Assembly: GCA_017933995.1 (NCBI GenBank)
Contig: JAGBKI010000020.1
Location: forward strand, 109,681 to 173,680
Direction: 5' to 3'
Source: Bacteroidaceae bacterium
GTDB lineage: Bacteria; Bacteroidota; Bacteroidia; Bacteroidales; Bacteroidaceae
Length of the DNA: 64,000 bases
Of the stretch, positions 51,818 through 59,617 are shown piece by piece. The notes beneath the pieces were generated by a model. The model did not search any database and was not told the origin of the DNA. It saw only the letters and a program-made list of their open reading frames with translations. A program made the translations under genes and the position numbers. Within the stretch, counting starts at the first letter, position 1, and each line of letters starts with the position of its first letter.

Positions 51818-52879
51818 TTAAATTTGCTTTCCTGCGGCACCGGCGGCTGCACCGGCGTTGATGGTGAGCGCTTGTATCATACGGGCGTAGACGCCGTTGA
51901 GTTCCTCAATCTGGCGGACGAGGTTGCGCGTCTGCTCGTTAATCTGGTCGATGGTGACGATTTGCGCGCTGGCGCCCTTAAGTTGCAGTTCGTAGATGCT
52001 GTTGATGCTGGTGAGCGTGCGGCTGAGGCGTTCCATCTCCTCGTTGTCGGTGGCGAGGCGCGCGCTCTGCTCGTCGACCTTCGAGAGGGTGTCGGTGAGG
52101 GTGCGCAGGCGCTCGATGTAGGTCTGTGTGACGGCCTCCATCTCGGGCGAGAGGACGGCCTGCGCGCGGCGCAGGAGTTCGTCGTTGGCCTCGCGTATGA
52201 CGGCGGCGAGCTGCTGGCTGTCAGCGTTCTGCGGGATGGTGATGCCGGCAGCGGCGGCTGCGGGGAGGGGTTCGGAGGTGGCGCCGTGGGTGTCATCCTG
52301 CGGGGCGGGAACCTCGGCGGACGCTACGGGCGGCTGCACTACAGCCGCAGACGCAACGGGAGCACCGCCTGCGATGACGACAGTGGTGGGGCCTGCGGCG
52401 GGGGTAGCGGGCTGGATGGGGGCGGTGGGGGCGTCGTCGGACTGGACAGGCGGCTGCAATGCATCTGCGGGCGCAACGGGGTCAGCGGGGGCAACGGGAA
52501 CACCGGGGTCGGCGGGAGCATCGGGCTGGGCGGTGACCACGACGGGCTGGGCGGCGGGAGCGTAGGGACTTTGGCCTTGCTCGGCAGCGTCGAGGGCGGC
52601 GGCTATCTCCTCGTCGGTCTGATAGTCGGGCGGGAGCACCTTGCCCACCTCGGTTTTGTCGAACGGGCGGTCGAAGGCCGAAATGAAGAACACGACGACC
52701 TCGGTGCCCATACCGATGAAGAGCATCAGGTTGCCGCCCGGCAGGTGGGTGAGTTTGAAGAGCGCACCGAGGATGACGACGGATGCGCCCCAGCTATAGG
52801 CGTAGTTGAGGAACGTCTGGCCCGGCACGCTGTCCATCCAGTGTTGCAGGCGAACCACAAGGTCTATCTTTCTTGGCAT
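51818..52879 (-). CDS. gldL: Type IX secretion system motor protein GldL/PorL
   Basis: A 353-aa inner-membrane protein. Two N-terminal transmembrane helices (YAYSWGASVVILGALFKLTH and NLMLFIGMGTEVVVFFISAF, about residues 26-66) include the conserved membrane Glu used in proton flow. Cytosolic helices (about 225-345) follow. Between them lies a stretch of about 120 residues rich in Pro, Ala, Val and Asp (about 100-215), which makes this GldL longer than typical ones. It probably works with GldM in a 5:2 motor, as known for the family. Confidence 0.94.
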   Translation of the reverse strand: MPRKIDLVVRLQHWMDSVPGQTFLNYAYSWGASVVILGALFKLTHLPGGNLMLFIGMGTEVVVFFISAFDRPFDKTEVGKVLPPDYQTDEEIAAALDAAEQGQSPYAPAAQPVVVTAQPDAPADPGVPVAPADPVAPADALQPPVQSDDAPTAPIQPATPAAGPTTVVIAGGAPVASAAVVQPPVASAEVPAPQDDTHGATSEPLPAAAAAGITIPQNADSQQLAAVIREANDELLRRAQAVLSPEMEAVTQTYIERLRTLTDTLSKVDEQSARLATDNEEMERLSRTLTSINSIYELQLKGASAQIVTIDQINEQTRNLVRQIEELNGVYARMIQALTINAGAAAGAAGKQI

Positions 52880-52933
52880 ATCGATTGGGGGTGTTGGGCT
52901 TTAAGGGAATGTTGGGGTGCTCACTTGGGGTGC

Positions 52934-54424
52934 TCACTTGCGTCGCTGGCGCCCTGTCTCGGTGGAGGCTTTGGAGCGCACGCAGCGGAAACCGATGTAG
53001 GAGCGGGGCTGGTTCTGGTACTCCCACGTGCGCCAGGCGGAGCGTATGTAGCTCACGGGGTCTTTCCACGAGCCGCCGCGCACACTCTTGCGCTTGAGGA
53101 CGTAGGGGTCTTCGAGGGCGGCGCGGTAGTCGAGCTGCGGGTTGAGGTCGGCCATGGCATTGACGCCGGCCTCGGTGTAGACGGTGCTGGTCCACTCGGC
53201 CACGTTGCCGGCCATATCGTAGAGGCCGTTGCTGTTGGCGCCGTAGGTGGAGACGCGGCTGGTGATGAGGTTGCCGTCCTCGGTGTAGTTGCCACGGTCG
53301 GGCTTGAAGTTGGCGTAGAAGCAGCCCTGGCTGTTCTTGGTGTCGTCACCCTCCTCTTTCTTCTCCCAGGGGAAGGGGTTGCCCTCCTTGCCACGCGCGG
53401 CGTACTCCCACTCAATCTCGGTGGGCAGGCGGTAGCGCTGGATGTAGCGCGCCTGTGCGCCAAGACCCTTGAGGAGGTAGTCCGTGCGCCAGTTGCAGAA
53501 GGCCTCGGCCTGCTCCCACGTGACGCCCACGACGGGGTAGTCGTTGTAGGCGGGACTGCTGAAGTAGAGCTTCATGTAGATGCCGTTGTTGGCGTTAGTG
53601 AAGTCGTTTACCCAGCAGGTGGTATCGGGATAGACGTTGACGATGTAGGTGTTGAGGAAGTCGTAGAGGCTGCTCAGCGGGCGCTCGATGGTCTGGCGCA
53701 CGATGTTGCCGTTATCGTCAATATAGGCGGTGTCCTTGGAAATCATCACCACCTGGTCGGGGTCGGCGGGGTTGTCGGTGTCGAGGCTGCGCTCCGTGGG
53801 GTTGAGGCGGTACTTGCGCAGGGCGGCTTTCTCGTAGTCGAACACCTCGTAGCGGTAGTTGAGCTGCGCGGCGTCGAGCATCAGGGTGCCGTCGATGGGG
53901 TGGCGCTTGTAGACGCTCATAATGGCGCGCTCCTGATCCTCGGAGGGCTTGCGCCATGGAATGGGCTTGCTCCAGTTGAGATGGGGCGTGACGGGGTCGC
54001 CGTTGCGGTCCACCTCAATCTTGAACGTCTCGTCGCCGCCGAAGGCGGGGTCGGCCAGGCGCTCGCGGATGATGCTGTCGCGCACGTAGTTCACGAACTC
54101 GCGGTACATGGAGTTCGTCACTTCCGTCTGGTCCATCCAGAAGCCGTCGACGCTGATGGCGCGGGCGGGGATGTTGCGCCCCCAGAGCGTGTCGGTCTGC
54201 TCCAGACCCACGTTGAGGAAGCCGCGCTTCACCTCCACCATGCCGTATGGCACCGGCTCGCCGATGCTCTGGCTACGCTTGCCGGTGACTTCTCCGCCGT
54301 TGGCCATCACGCCTTTGCCAGATGCGCACGAACCGAGACCCACGGCCACCACGGCCAAAGCCGCCCACAGCAGGGAGCGCAGACCGGCGCGGCGGCGCGG
54401 CGATTGTATTGCGTTTGATTTCAT
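52934..54424 (-). CDS. gldK: Type IX secretion system lipoprotein GldK/PorK
   Basis: A 496-aa outer-membrane lipoprotein with a formylglycine-generating-enzyme-like (SUMF1) fold. The lipobox is GLGSC (Cys near residue 33). The core shows SVDGFWMDQTEVTNSMYREF, VVGVTWEQAEAFCNWR, RLPTEIEWEYAARGKEGNPF, NSNGLYDMAGNVAEWTS and the C-terminal RGGSWKDP and YIGFRCVR. It forms the ring with GldN. It follows porP by about 100 bp. Confidence 0.95.
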   Translation of the reverse strand: MKSNAIQSPRRRAGLRSLLWAALAVVAVGLGSCASGKGVMANGGEVTGKRSQSIGEPVPYGMVEVKRGFLNVGLEQTDTLWGRNIPARAISVDGFWMDQTEVTNSMYREFVNYVRDSIIRERLADPAFGGDETFKIEVDRNGDPVTPHLNWSKPIPWRKPSEDQERAIMSVYKRHPIDGTLMLDAAQLNYRYEVFDYEKAALRKYRLNPTERSLDTDNPADPDQVVMISKDTAYIDDNGNIVRQTIERPLSSLYDFLNTYIVNVYPDTTCWVNDFTNANNGIYMKLYFSSPAYNDYPVVGVTWEQAEAFCNWRTDYLLKGLGAQARYIQRYRLPTEIEWEYAARGKEGNPFPWEKKEEGDDTKNSQGCFYANFKPDRGNYTEDGNLITSRVSTYGANSNGLYDMAGNVAEWTSTVYTEAGVNAMADLNPQLDYRAALEDPYVLKRKSVRGGSWKDPVSYIRSAWRTWEYQNQPRSYIGFRCVRSKASTETGRQRRK

Positions 54425-54526
54425 ATTTCTAAAGTAAAAGGTAAAAGTTGAGGGTGCTGTGGCAAGCGCTTGTCCAGGAACGCCTTGCCGCCAACGTTTA
54501 TTGTTTCTTGTTTAATGTTTCTTCTA

Positions 54527-55486
54527 TTAAAGCCATCGGACGCTCTTGTGGTAGTTGCGGCCTTTTTTGCTGAAGTCGAGGTCGAGGCTGTAGCCCAGCG
54601 TCACCTCGTGCTGACCCGCGCCAAGCCCCAGGCCACCCGTGAACGCCTCGTAGCTGTAGCTGAGGTTCACGCCATGGAACGTGCCGCCCACAAAGGCCGT
54701 CACACTGCGCTGGGGGGTGTAGGTCACGCCGCCGTACATCCGCTTCTTCTCACGCTCGTAGCGCAAGGCGGCGGTGATGTTGGCGCGGAAATCCTGCCCG
54801 TCGTAGCGTAGCAGGCACGAAGGCTCTATCTTAAAAAACGGGTTGCGCGTCTTTATATTGTATCCCGCCGTGAAATAATAGTGCGGCTTGAGGTTGTACT
54901 CGTTCGTCTCACCAATCTCGACGGTGGGGCTGGTGAGGTGGAGGGCGGAAATGCCGGCGTGGAACGCGCCGTGCTGGTAGTAAAGGCCGGCGGAGAAGCC
55001 GAACGACGAGCCACTCATCTCGCTCGACGGGAAGGCAGGGTCGTTGGCGTCGGCGAGGTCAACCTTAGAACCATCCACACTCTCGTTAATCATATCGGCC
55101 TCCGCACCCACGCTCATCTGGCCGCCGAAGAGGCGGAAGTGGAAGGCGTATTGCAGGGCGAAACGCTTGGTGGAGAAGAGGCCAATCTCGTCGTTCTGGA
55201 ACAGCGCGCCCACGCCGTGGCGCGTACCGCTGATTTGGAACGCCGTATTGGCCATGGCCAGCATCGTACCACCCGCATCGTCGTAGCCCGAAGCGTGGCT
55301 CTGGTACGCACCGTTGATGGCCAGTTGCGTGGTCTTGCCCACAGCGGCGGGGTTGAACTGAGGCTCCAGTTCAAAGTAGTGGGCGAACTCAGGCTCCTGC
55401 TGCGCGCGCAGGCACAGACACGGCCAAGCGGCCAGACACAACGTGCCGACCGCCACCAAAACGCTATGTTTCCACAGGCTTCTCAT
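54527..55486 (-). CDS. porP: PorP/SprF family type IX secretion outer-membrane protein
   Basis: A 319-aa outer-membrane beta-barrel protein with a signal peptide (about residues 1-28). It has the family marks PEFAHYFELEPQFNPAAVGK and a series of amphipathic strands to the end (YSLDLDFSKKGRNYHKSVRW). It is the first gene of the T9SS core operon and has the standard order porP-gldK-gldL-gldM-gldN. The exact promoter is not clear. Confidence 0.93.
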   Translation of the reverse strand: MRSLWKHSVLVAVGTLCLAAWPCLCLRAQQEPEFAHYFELEPQFNPAAVGKTTQLAINGAYQSHASGYDDAGGTMLAMANTAFQISGTRHGVGALFQNDEIGLFSTKRFALQYAFHFRLFGGQMSVGAEADMINESVDGSKVDLADANDPAFPSSEMSGSSFGFSAGLYYQHGAFHAGISALHLTSPTVEIGETNEYNLKPHYYFTAGYNIKTRNPFFKIEPSCLLRYDGQDFRANITAALRYEREKKRMYGGVTYTPQRSVTAFVGGTFHGVNLSYSYEAFTGGLGLGAGQHEVTLGYSLDLDFSKKGRNYHKSVRWL

Positions 55487-55610
55487 TGGCGCAGGAAATG
55501 GGAGGCGGGCGCTTTACGTCCCGTCACTCCGTATTATATAAACACGCGCGAGGCCGATTTATTGTTTACGAAGCCCGGAAAGTTGCGTTTTTGATACGCA
55601 AATCACTTTT

Positions 55611-56630
55611 TCAGGCGCGCCGCAGGGTTGCAAAAGTCTTATGGCGGCGCAGGTAGAACTCGGCCAAAAGGCTGGTAGCATAGCGCTCCGGGATGTTATG
55701 GAGCGTGGCGGCGCGCAGATTGGCCTCGCGCTGGGGAAGGAAACCGGCCTTGATGCGGCGGAACTCGCGGCGGGCGCGCCACACGGCCTTGGCCTCGCCC
55801 GGGCTGCCGCCAAGCAGGAATTTCAGCGCGGCCACGTAGTCGAGGAAGAAACGCACGCACATCACGCGCCGCAGTTCCTGTTCGGGCAGGTTTTTGTAGA
55901 GCAACAGCAGGTTGTTGCGGAAGTTGAGGAACGTCTTGCGCGGGTTGCCCTGCGCCAGCGTGCCACCGCCCACGTGGTAGGCGCGGCTCTGCGGCACGCA
56001 CACCACCTGTCTGCCGCGTGCGCGAAGCCTCCAGCAGAGGTCTATCTCCTCCATGTGAGCGAAGAAACGCCCGTCCAGTCCGCCCACGTCCTGCCAGTCC
56101 TTGCGCCGGATGAGCAGCGCGGCGCCCGTGGCCCAAAAGAGGGAGGCCGTGTCGTCGTATTGCCCATGATCGGTCTCGACCTCACCGAACACGCGCCCAC
56201 GGCAGAAGGGGTAGCCATAGCGGTCGATAAAACCGCCGCAAGCCCCGGCGTACTCAAATTTGTCCGGCTCGCGCTCGCTGAGCAGTTTGGGCTGACACGC
56301 AGCGGCCTCGGGGTGCACGTCCATATAGTCCGTGAGCGGGGCAAGCCAGCCGGGTTCGACGCGCACGTCGCTGTTGAGCAGCACAAAGTACTCCGCCTCC
56401 ACTTGTGCCAGAGCGCGGTTGTAGCCCTCGGCGAAGCCGTAGTTCTGGAGCAAGGCAATGCGGCGCACGCTGGGGAATTCTCGCTCCAGCAAGGCGAGCG
56501 AGCCGTCGATCGAACCGTTGTCGGCCACGACGACCTCGCTGTCGGGTTCGAGCGCAGCCACAACCGTAGGCAGAAAGCGGCGTAGCATCTCCGCCCCGTT
56601 CCAGTTGAGTATGACGATTGACGTTTTCAT
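55611..56630 (-). CDS. Family 2 glycosyltransferase
   Basis: A 339-aa GT-A enzyme. The nucleotide-sugar domain has SIVILNWNGAEMLRRFLPTV, VVVADNGSIDGS, LLNSDVRVEPGW (DxD-like SDV) and the ATGAALLIRR plus MEEIDLCWRLRARG acceptor region. The C-terminal third (NNLLLLYKNLPEQELRRVMC) is helical with possible membrane contacts, as in rhamnosyl/galactofuranosyl-type GT2. The donor cannot be deduced. An ATG three codons upstream is an alternative start. Confidence 0.9.
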   Translation of the reverse strand: MKTSIVILNWNGAEMLRRFLPTVVAALEPDSEVVVADNGSIDGSLALLEREFPSVRRIALLQNYGFAEGYNRALAQVEAEYFVLLNSDVRVEPGWLAPLTDYMDVHPEAAACQPKLLSEREPDKFEYAGACGGFIDRYGYPFCRGRVFGEVETDHGQYDDTASLFWATGAALLIRRKDWQDVGGLDGRFFAHMEEIDLCWRLRARGRQVVCVPQSRAYHVGGGTLAQGNPRKTFLNFRNNLLLLYKNLPEQELRRVMCVRFFLDYVAALKFLLGGSPGEAKAVWRARREFRRIKAGFLPQREANLRAATLHNIPERYATSLLAEFYLRRHKTFATLRRA

Positions 56631-56664
56631 TATGAACAAAGGCCGTATATATAGTTGTCCGAGG

Positions 56665-56765
56665 CCGGACGGATTAAACTTCTAAAACCTCATTATACCT
56701 CTTAAACCTTTTCCCCGTCCGGACGGATTAAACCTCTTAAACTTCTTAAACCTCTTAAAACCTTG
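56665..56765. repeat. GTTTAA-arm half sites (copy 4)
   Basis: Two right-hand arms in direct order: GGCCGGACGGATTAAACTTC and GTCCGGACGGATTAAACCTC, each followed by more AAACCTCTTA-type 9-mers. The left arms are missing. The element lies between the glycosyltransferase gene and mtaB. Confidence 0.8.
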
Positions 56766-56766
56766 T

Positions 56767-58101
56767 TTACCCCACCCCGAGATGCCCGTTAGCGAGGGGC
56801 GCGGCAAGGGTCTCGGCACGGAGTTCGTTTTCAGCGCGACGGGGCTGGGCGGGGAGCAGTTCGACGCGAATGTAGTTGTCGGTGAAGCCCTGTTGCGGCT
56901 GGTCGGGACGCGCGCCCTGTTCCCAAAGCACGGGGCGCACGGTGCCGACGTGGCGGGCATAGAACGCGGCGAGGCGGCGCGACGAGAGATCAAGGAGTTG
57001 CTGGCTGCGCGTGTGCTTCTCGGCAGGTGCGACGACGTGGGGAATTTCCAGTGCCTTGGTGCCGGCCCGCTCGCTATAGGAGAAGACGTGCAGTTGGGCG
57101 AAGTCGAGGCTGTCGAGGAAACGCGCCGTCTCGTCGAAAAGTTCGGCGGTTTCGCCGCGCGTGCCCACAATGACATCAATACCCACGAACGCGTCGGGCA
57201 ACGCCTCGTGGACGGCGGCTATCTTGCGGCGGAAGAAATCGGTGTCGTAGCGGCGGCGCATCAGGCGCAACACCGTGTCGCTACCGCTCTGAAGCGGGAT
57301 GTGGAAATGCGGCATAAAGGCGCGGCTATGGGCGCAGAAGTCAATCACGTCCTGCGTCAGCAGGTTCGGCTCGATGCTGGAGATGCGGTAGCGCGCTATG
57401 CCCTCCACGCCGTCCAGTTCGCGGAGCAGTTGCAAGAAACTTTCGCCAGTCGCGCGTCCGAAGTCGCCCGTGTTCACACCCGTCAGGACGATTTCCTTGC
57501 CACCCCGCTCCGCCACCTGCCGAGCCTGCGCCACCACATCGGCAATGCGCGCGCTGCGGCTGCGGCCACGGGCGTAAGGAATGGTGCAATAGGTGCAAAA
57601 GTAGTCGCAGCCGTCCTGCACCTTGAGGAAATAGCGTGTGCGGCTGCCGCGTGAGCACGACGGCGCAAAGGTTCGGATGGTGCCGAGGGGCGACGTGTGG
57701 CGCATCGGAGCGTTCTCGCCGCTACGGTGGCGGCTGTACGCCTGCGTGATGAGGCCGGCGGCCTGCGCCTTCTGCTCCGTGCCGATCACAAGTCCCACAC
57801 CCTCGATGCGCGCCACGTCATCGGGGCGCAGCTGCGCGTAGCAGCCCATCACCACCAGCAACGCCGACGGATTGGCGCGGCGCAGGCGGTGAATGGCTTG
57901 GCGGCACTTGTGGTCGGCAGTGTCGGTAACGGAGCAAGTGTTCACGATACAAATGTCGGCCGCCGCGCCCGCCTCGGCCAGACGCGCCCCGGCCTCCACC
58001 AGAGTGTCGGCCAGCGCGGCGGTCTCCGCGAAATTGAGTTTGCAGCCCAAGGTCTGCGTCCTCACGCGCGCGTTATATAATATGGAGTCGTTGTCTGCCA
58101 T
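56767..58101 (-). CDS. mtaB: tRNA t6A37 methylthiotransferase MtaB
   Basis: A 444-aa radical-SAM enzyme that converts t6A37 to ms2t6A in tRNA. The N-terminal domain has three conserved Cys (TLGCKLNFAET, VNTCSVTD, VMGCYAQLRPDD). The radical-SAM cluster lies in QDGCDYFCTYCTIPYARGRS (CxxxCxxC). A C-terminal TRAM domain is expected near residues 370-430. The start at 58101 is only a few bases after the predicted transcription start. Confidence 0.94.
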   Translation of the reverse strand: MADNDSILYNARVRTQTLGCKLNFAETAALADTLVEAGARLAEAGAAADICIVNTCSVTDTADHKCRQAIHRLRRANPSALLVVMGCYAQLRPDDVARIEGVGLVIGTEQKAQAAGLITQAYSRHRSGENAPMRHTSPLGTIRTFAPSCSRGSRTRYFLKVQDGCDYFCTYCTIPYARGRSRSARIADVVAQARQVAERGGKEIVLTGVNTGDFGRATGESFLQLLRELDGVEGIARYRISSIEPNLLTQDVIDFCAHSRAFMPHFHIPLQSGSDTVLRLMRRRYDTDFFRRKIAAVHEALPDAFVGIDVIVGTRGETAELFDETARFLDSLDFAQLHVFSYSERAGTKALEIPHVVAPAEKHTRSQQLLDLSSRRLAAFYARHVGTVRPVLWEQGARPDQPQQGFTDNYIRVELLPAQPRRAENELRAETLAAPLANGHLGVG

Positions 58102-58109
58102 TCGGGGTG

Positions 58110-58117
58110 CAAAGTTA
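58110..58117 (-). promoter_or_regulatory. -7 element (TAACTTTG) for mtaB
   Basis: TAACTTTG on the minus strand ends 8 bp before the start codon, so the mRNA would be almost leaderless. Confidence 0.5.
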
Positions 58118-58204
58118 GTGGAAAAAAGGCGCGCACCAAAGCCAGCCGCGTGCGCAGCAAATCTCCCCGCATGGCTTTACATTCCCACTCAACGCGGACT
58201 AATT

Positions 58205-58297
58205 CTCCAAATTAAGGCTTAATTTTTACAAACTAAGCCTATGTTTACACAAATTAAGCCTTAGTTTGTACAAATCAAGGCTTAATTTGCAGATTTA
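58205..58297. repeat. Four-unit 21-bp-period array with AAGGCTT/AAGCCT cores
   Basis: AAGGCTT at 58214, AAGCCT at 58235 and 58256 and AAGGCT at 58277 follow one another every 21 bp. Spacers are ACAAA-rich. The remainder of the 537-bp gap (58298-58560) holds no recognisable gene. Confidence 0.9.
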
Positions 58298-58560
58298 ATC
58301 CGTTTCAGAAGATTTTCTGGCGGACTTCGGAAAAAATTAGGCCGTATCGGCGGATTTTCCCTACCCTTAACGGGCAACGGGCAACTGTTTTGGATTCCGA
58401 GGAAGGGTTTTCAGGGCGTTTTCGTAGGGTTTCCCCACCTCCCGACGTGGCCGCAGACAGATGCACAGTGGATTTTGCCAACTTCACTTGCATTTTCAGC
58501 GACACTAAACGGGCAAAAAAGGCAAAAAAATGCGTTTTGGCGAAAAAAAGTTTGAAATCC

Positions 58561-58591
58561 TTGCACGGAGTGAAAACCCGCTCTACTTTTG
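58561..58591 (+). promoter_or_regulatory. Promoter of the first small lipoprotein
   Basis: -7 TACTTTTG at 58584-58591 with TTGC starting at 58561, 20 bp upstream. Confidence 0.6.
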
Positions 58592-58638
58592 CAGCGTTTT
58601 AAGGCAATTGATTGTTTTACTTAAACCCACAAAACAAA

Positions 58639-58851
58639 ATGAAAAAGTTAGTTTTCATGTTCGTAGCTTTCGCAGCTATCAGCTTCGCTTCCTGCGGTAA
58701 CGAGAACAAGGCCGGTGAGGCTGCTACTGACAGCTTGAGCGACAGCACCGAGGTTGTTGCTGAGGACAGCCTGGCTGGCGACAGCGTTGAGGCTCCCGCC
58801 GTTGAGGCTCCCGCCGACAGCGCAGCTCAGGACAGCGCAAAGGCCGAGTAA
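58639..58851 (+). CDS. Small acidic lipoprotein
   Basis: A 70-aa protein: a lipoprotein signal (MKKLVFMFVAFAAISFASCG, Cys at residue 19) and a mature part of about 50 residues made almost only of Asp, Glu, Ser, Ala, Val and Pro. It is probably attached to the outer or inner membrane; function is unknown. The terminator and the similar gene at 58948 follow. Its codon choice is less GC-rich (GCT, GTT) than that of most neighbours, suggesting high expression. Confidence 0.75.
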   Translation: MKKLVFMFVAFAAISFASCGNENKAGEAATDSLSDSTEVVAEDSLAGDSVEAPAVEAPADSAAQDSAKAE

Positions 58852-58877
58852 GTTTGCAAGCTACTCAGAGAGAATTG

Positions 58878-58913
58878 AACCTGTAGGGATAGCTTCCCCG
58901 CAGGTTTTTTTCT
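58878..58913 (+). terminator. Terminator between the two small lipoprotein genes
   Basis: AACCTGTAGGGA pairs with TTCCCCGCAGGTT (one bulge) and is followed by a T-run. Confidence 0.75.
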
Positions 58914-58947
58914 TCAAACCAAACAACCACCCAAACACCCCGACGCA

Positions 58948-59184
58948 GTGAAAAGAGCTTTCTTCTTCGTACTGGCCGCCACCGCCCTCTCCTTTGCCGG
59001 CTGCAACGGTAAGACGGACGGCTCGCAGGCCGCCACCGACACGCTCGGCACGGACACGATTACGGCCAACGACACTGTAAAGATCGACCCCGAAACGGGC
59101 GACACGATTTACGAGGAGGACGCCCCCAACGGCGTGGCCACCAGCAAGGACGACGCTGAGATAGCCGCCCCGCCCGCACGTTGA
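58948..59184 (+). CDS. Small acidic lipoprotein, likely paralogue (GTG start)
   Basis: A 78-aa protein starting at GTG 58948 (KRAFFFVLAATALSFAGCNG, Cys at residue 19). Its mature part is rich in Asp, Thr and Ala (AATDTLGTDTITANDTVKID). Signal, lipobox position and the AATD(S/T)L motif match the 70-aa neighbour, so the two are probably duplicates. No in-frame ATG lies near enough to serve instead. Function is unknown. Confidence 0.65.
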   Translation: MKRAFFFVLAATALSFAGCNGKTDGSQAATDTLGTDTITANDTVKIDPETGDTIYEEDAPNGVATSKDDAEIAAPPAR

Positions 59185-59212
59185 GCGCACACCCCGTAGC
59201 AACCTAATTACA

Positions 59213-59325
59213 CAAGGTCTAAGAGGTTTAAGAAGTTTAAGAGGTGCGGCAACAAAGCTTGCCGGGGCGCACAAAAGGTGCGGCCTTGAACCTCCTAAGC
59301 CTCTTAAGCCTCTTAGGCCGTTTAT
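59213..59325. repeat. GTTTAA-arm element (copy 5, diverged)
   Basis: Left arm AGGTCTAAGAGGTTTAAGAA and right arm TTGAACCTCCTAAGCCTCTT with a GCAAGC/GCTTGC-like centre. The arms have drifted to AAGCCTCTTA units. Confidence 0.7.
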
Positions 59326-59369
59326 ATTCGTAACATCCAAGGCTAACGAACACGTCAAACCAGTGCAGA

Positions 59370-59575
59370 AAGAACCCCAGCGGGGTTCCAGATGCCAGGC
59401 CGGGGCAACGCCCCGGTATTGGGCGGAGTTGCAACCAACCCCAGCGGGGTTGCACAAAAAAAACCGCCAAAGCACAGAGCTGTGCAACCCCGCTGGGGTT
59501 GAAATAGGATGTGGCAGCCCACCGGGGCGCTGCCCCGGCCTAACTTCTGTAACCCCCTACGGGGGTATTGGGCTA
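59370..59575. repeat. Palindrome cluster before the SNF transporter
   Basis: Repeated AACCCCAGCGGGGTT, CCGGGGCAACGCCCCGG, CCGGGGCGCTGCCCCGG and CCCCCTACGGGGG palindromes. Order and spacing match 15069-15152. With copy 5 of the GTTTAA element they fill the 433-bp gap. Confidence 0.8.
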
Positions 59576-59617
59576 CTCGACGACAGACTAAGGACTTCTT
59601 TTATAGATTTACCCCCT

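Noticed and set aside
59363-59617. N-terminal extension of the SNF transporter
   Set aside because: The upstream frame consists of translated palindromes (for example SPPGRCPGL). The protein matches its family from 59618 on.
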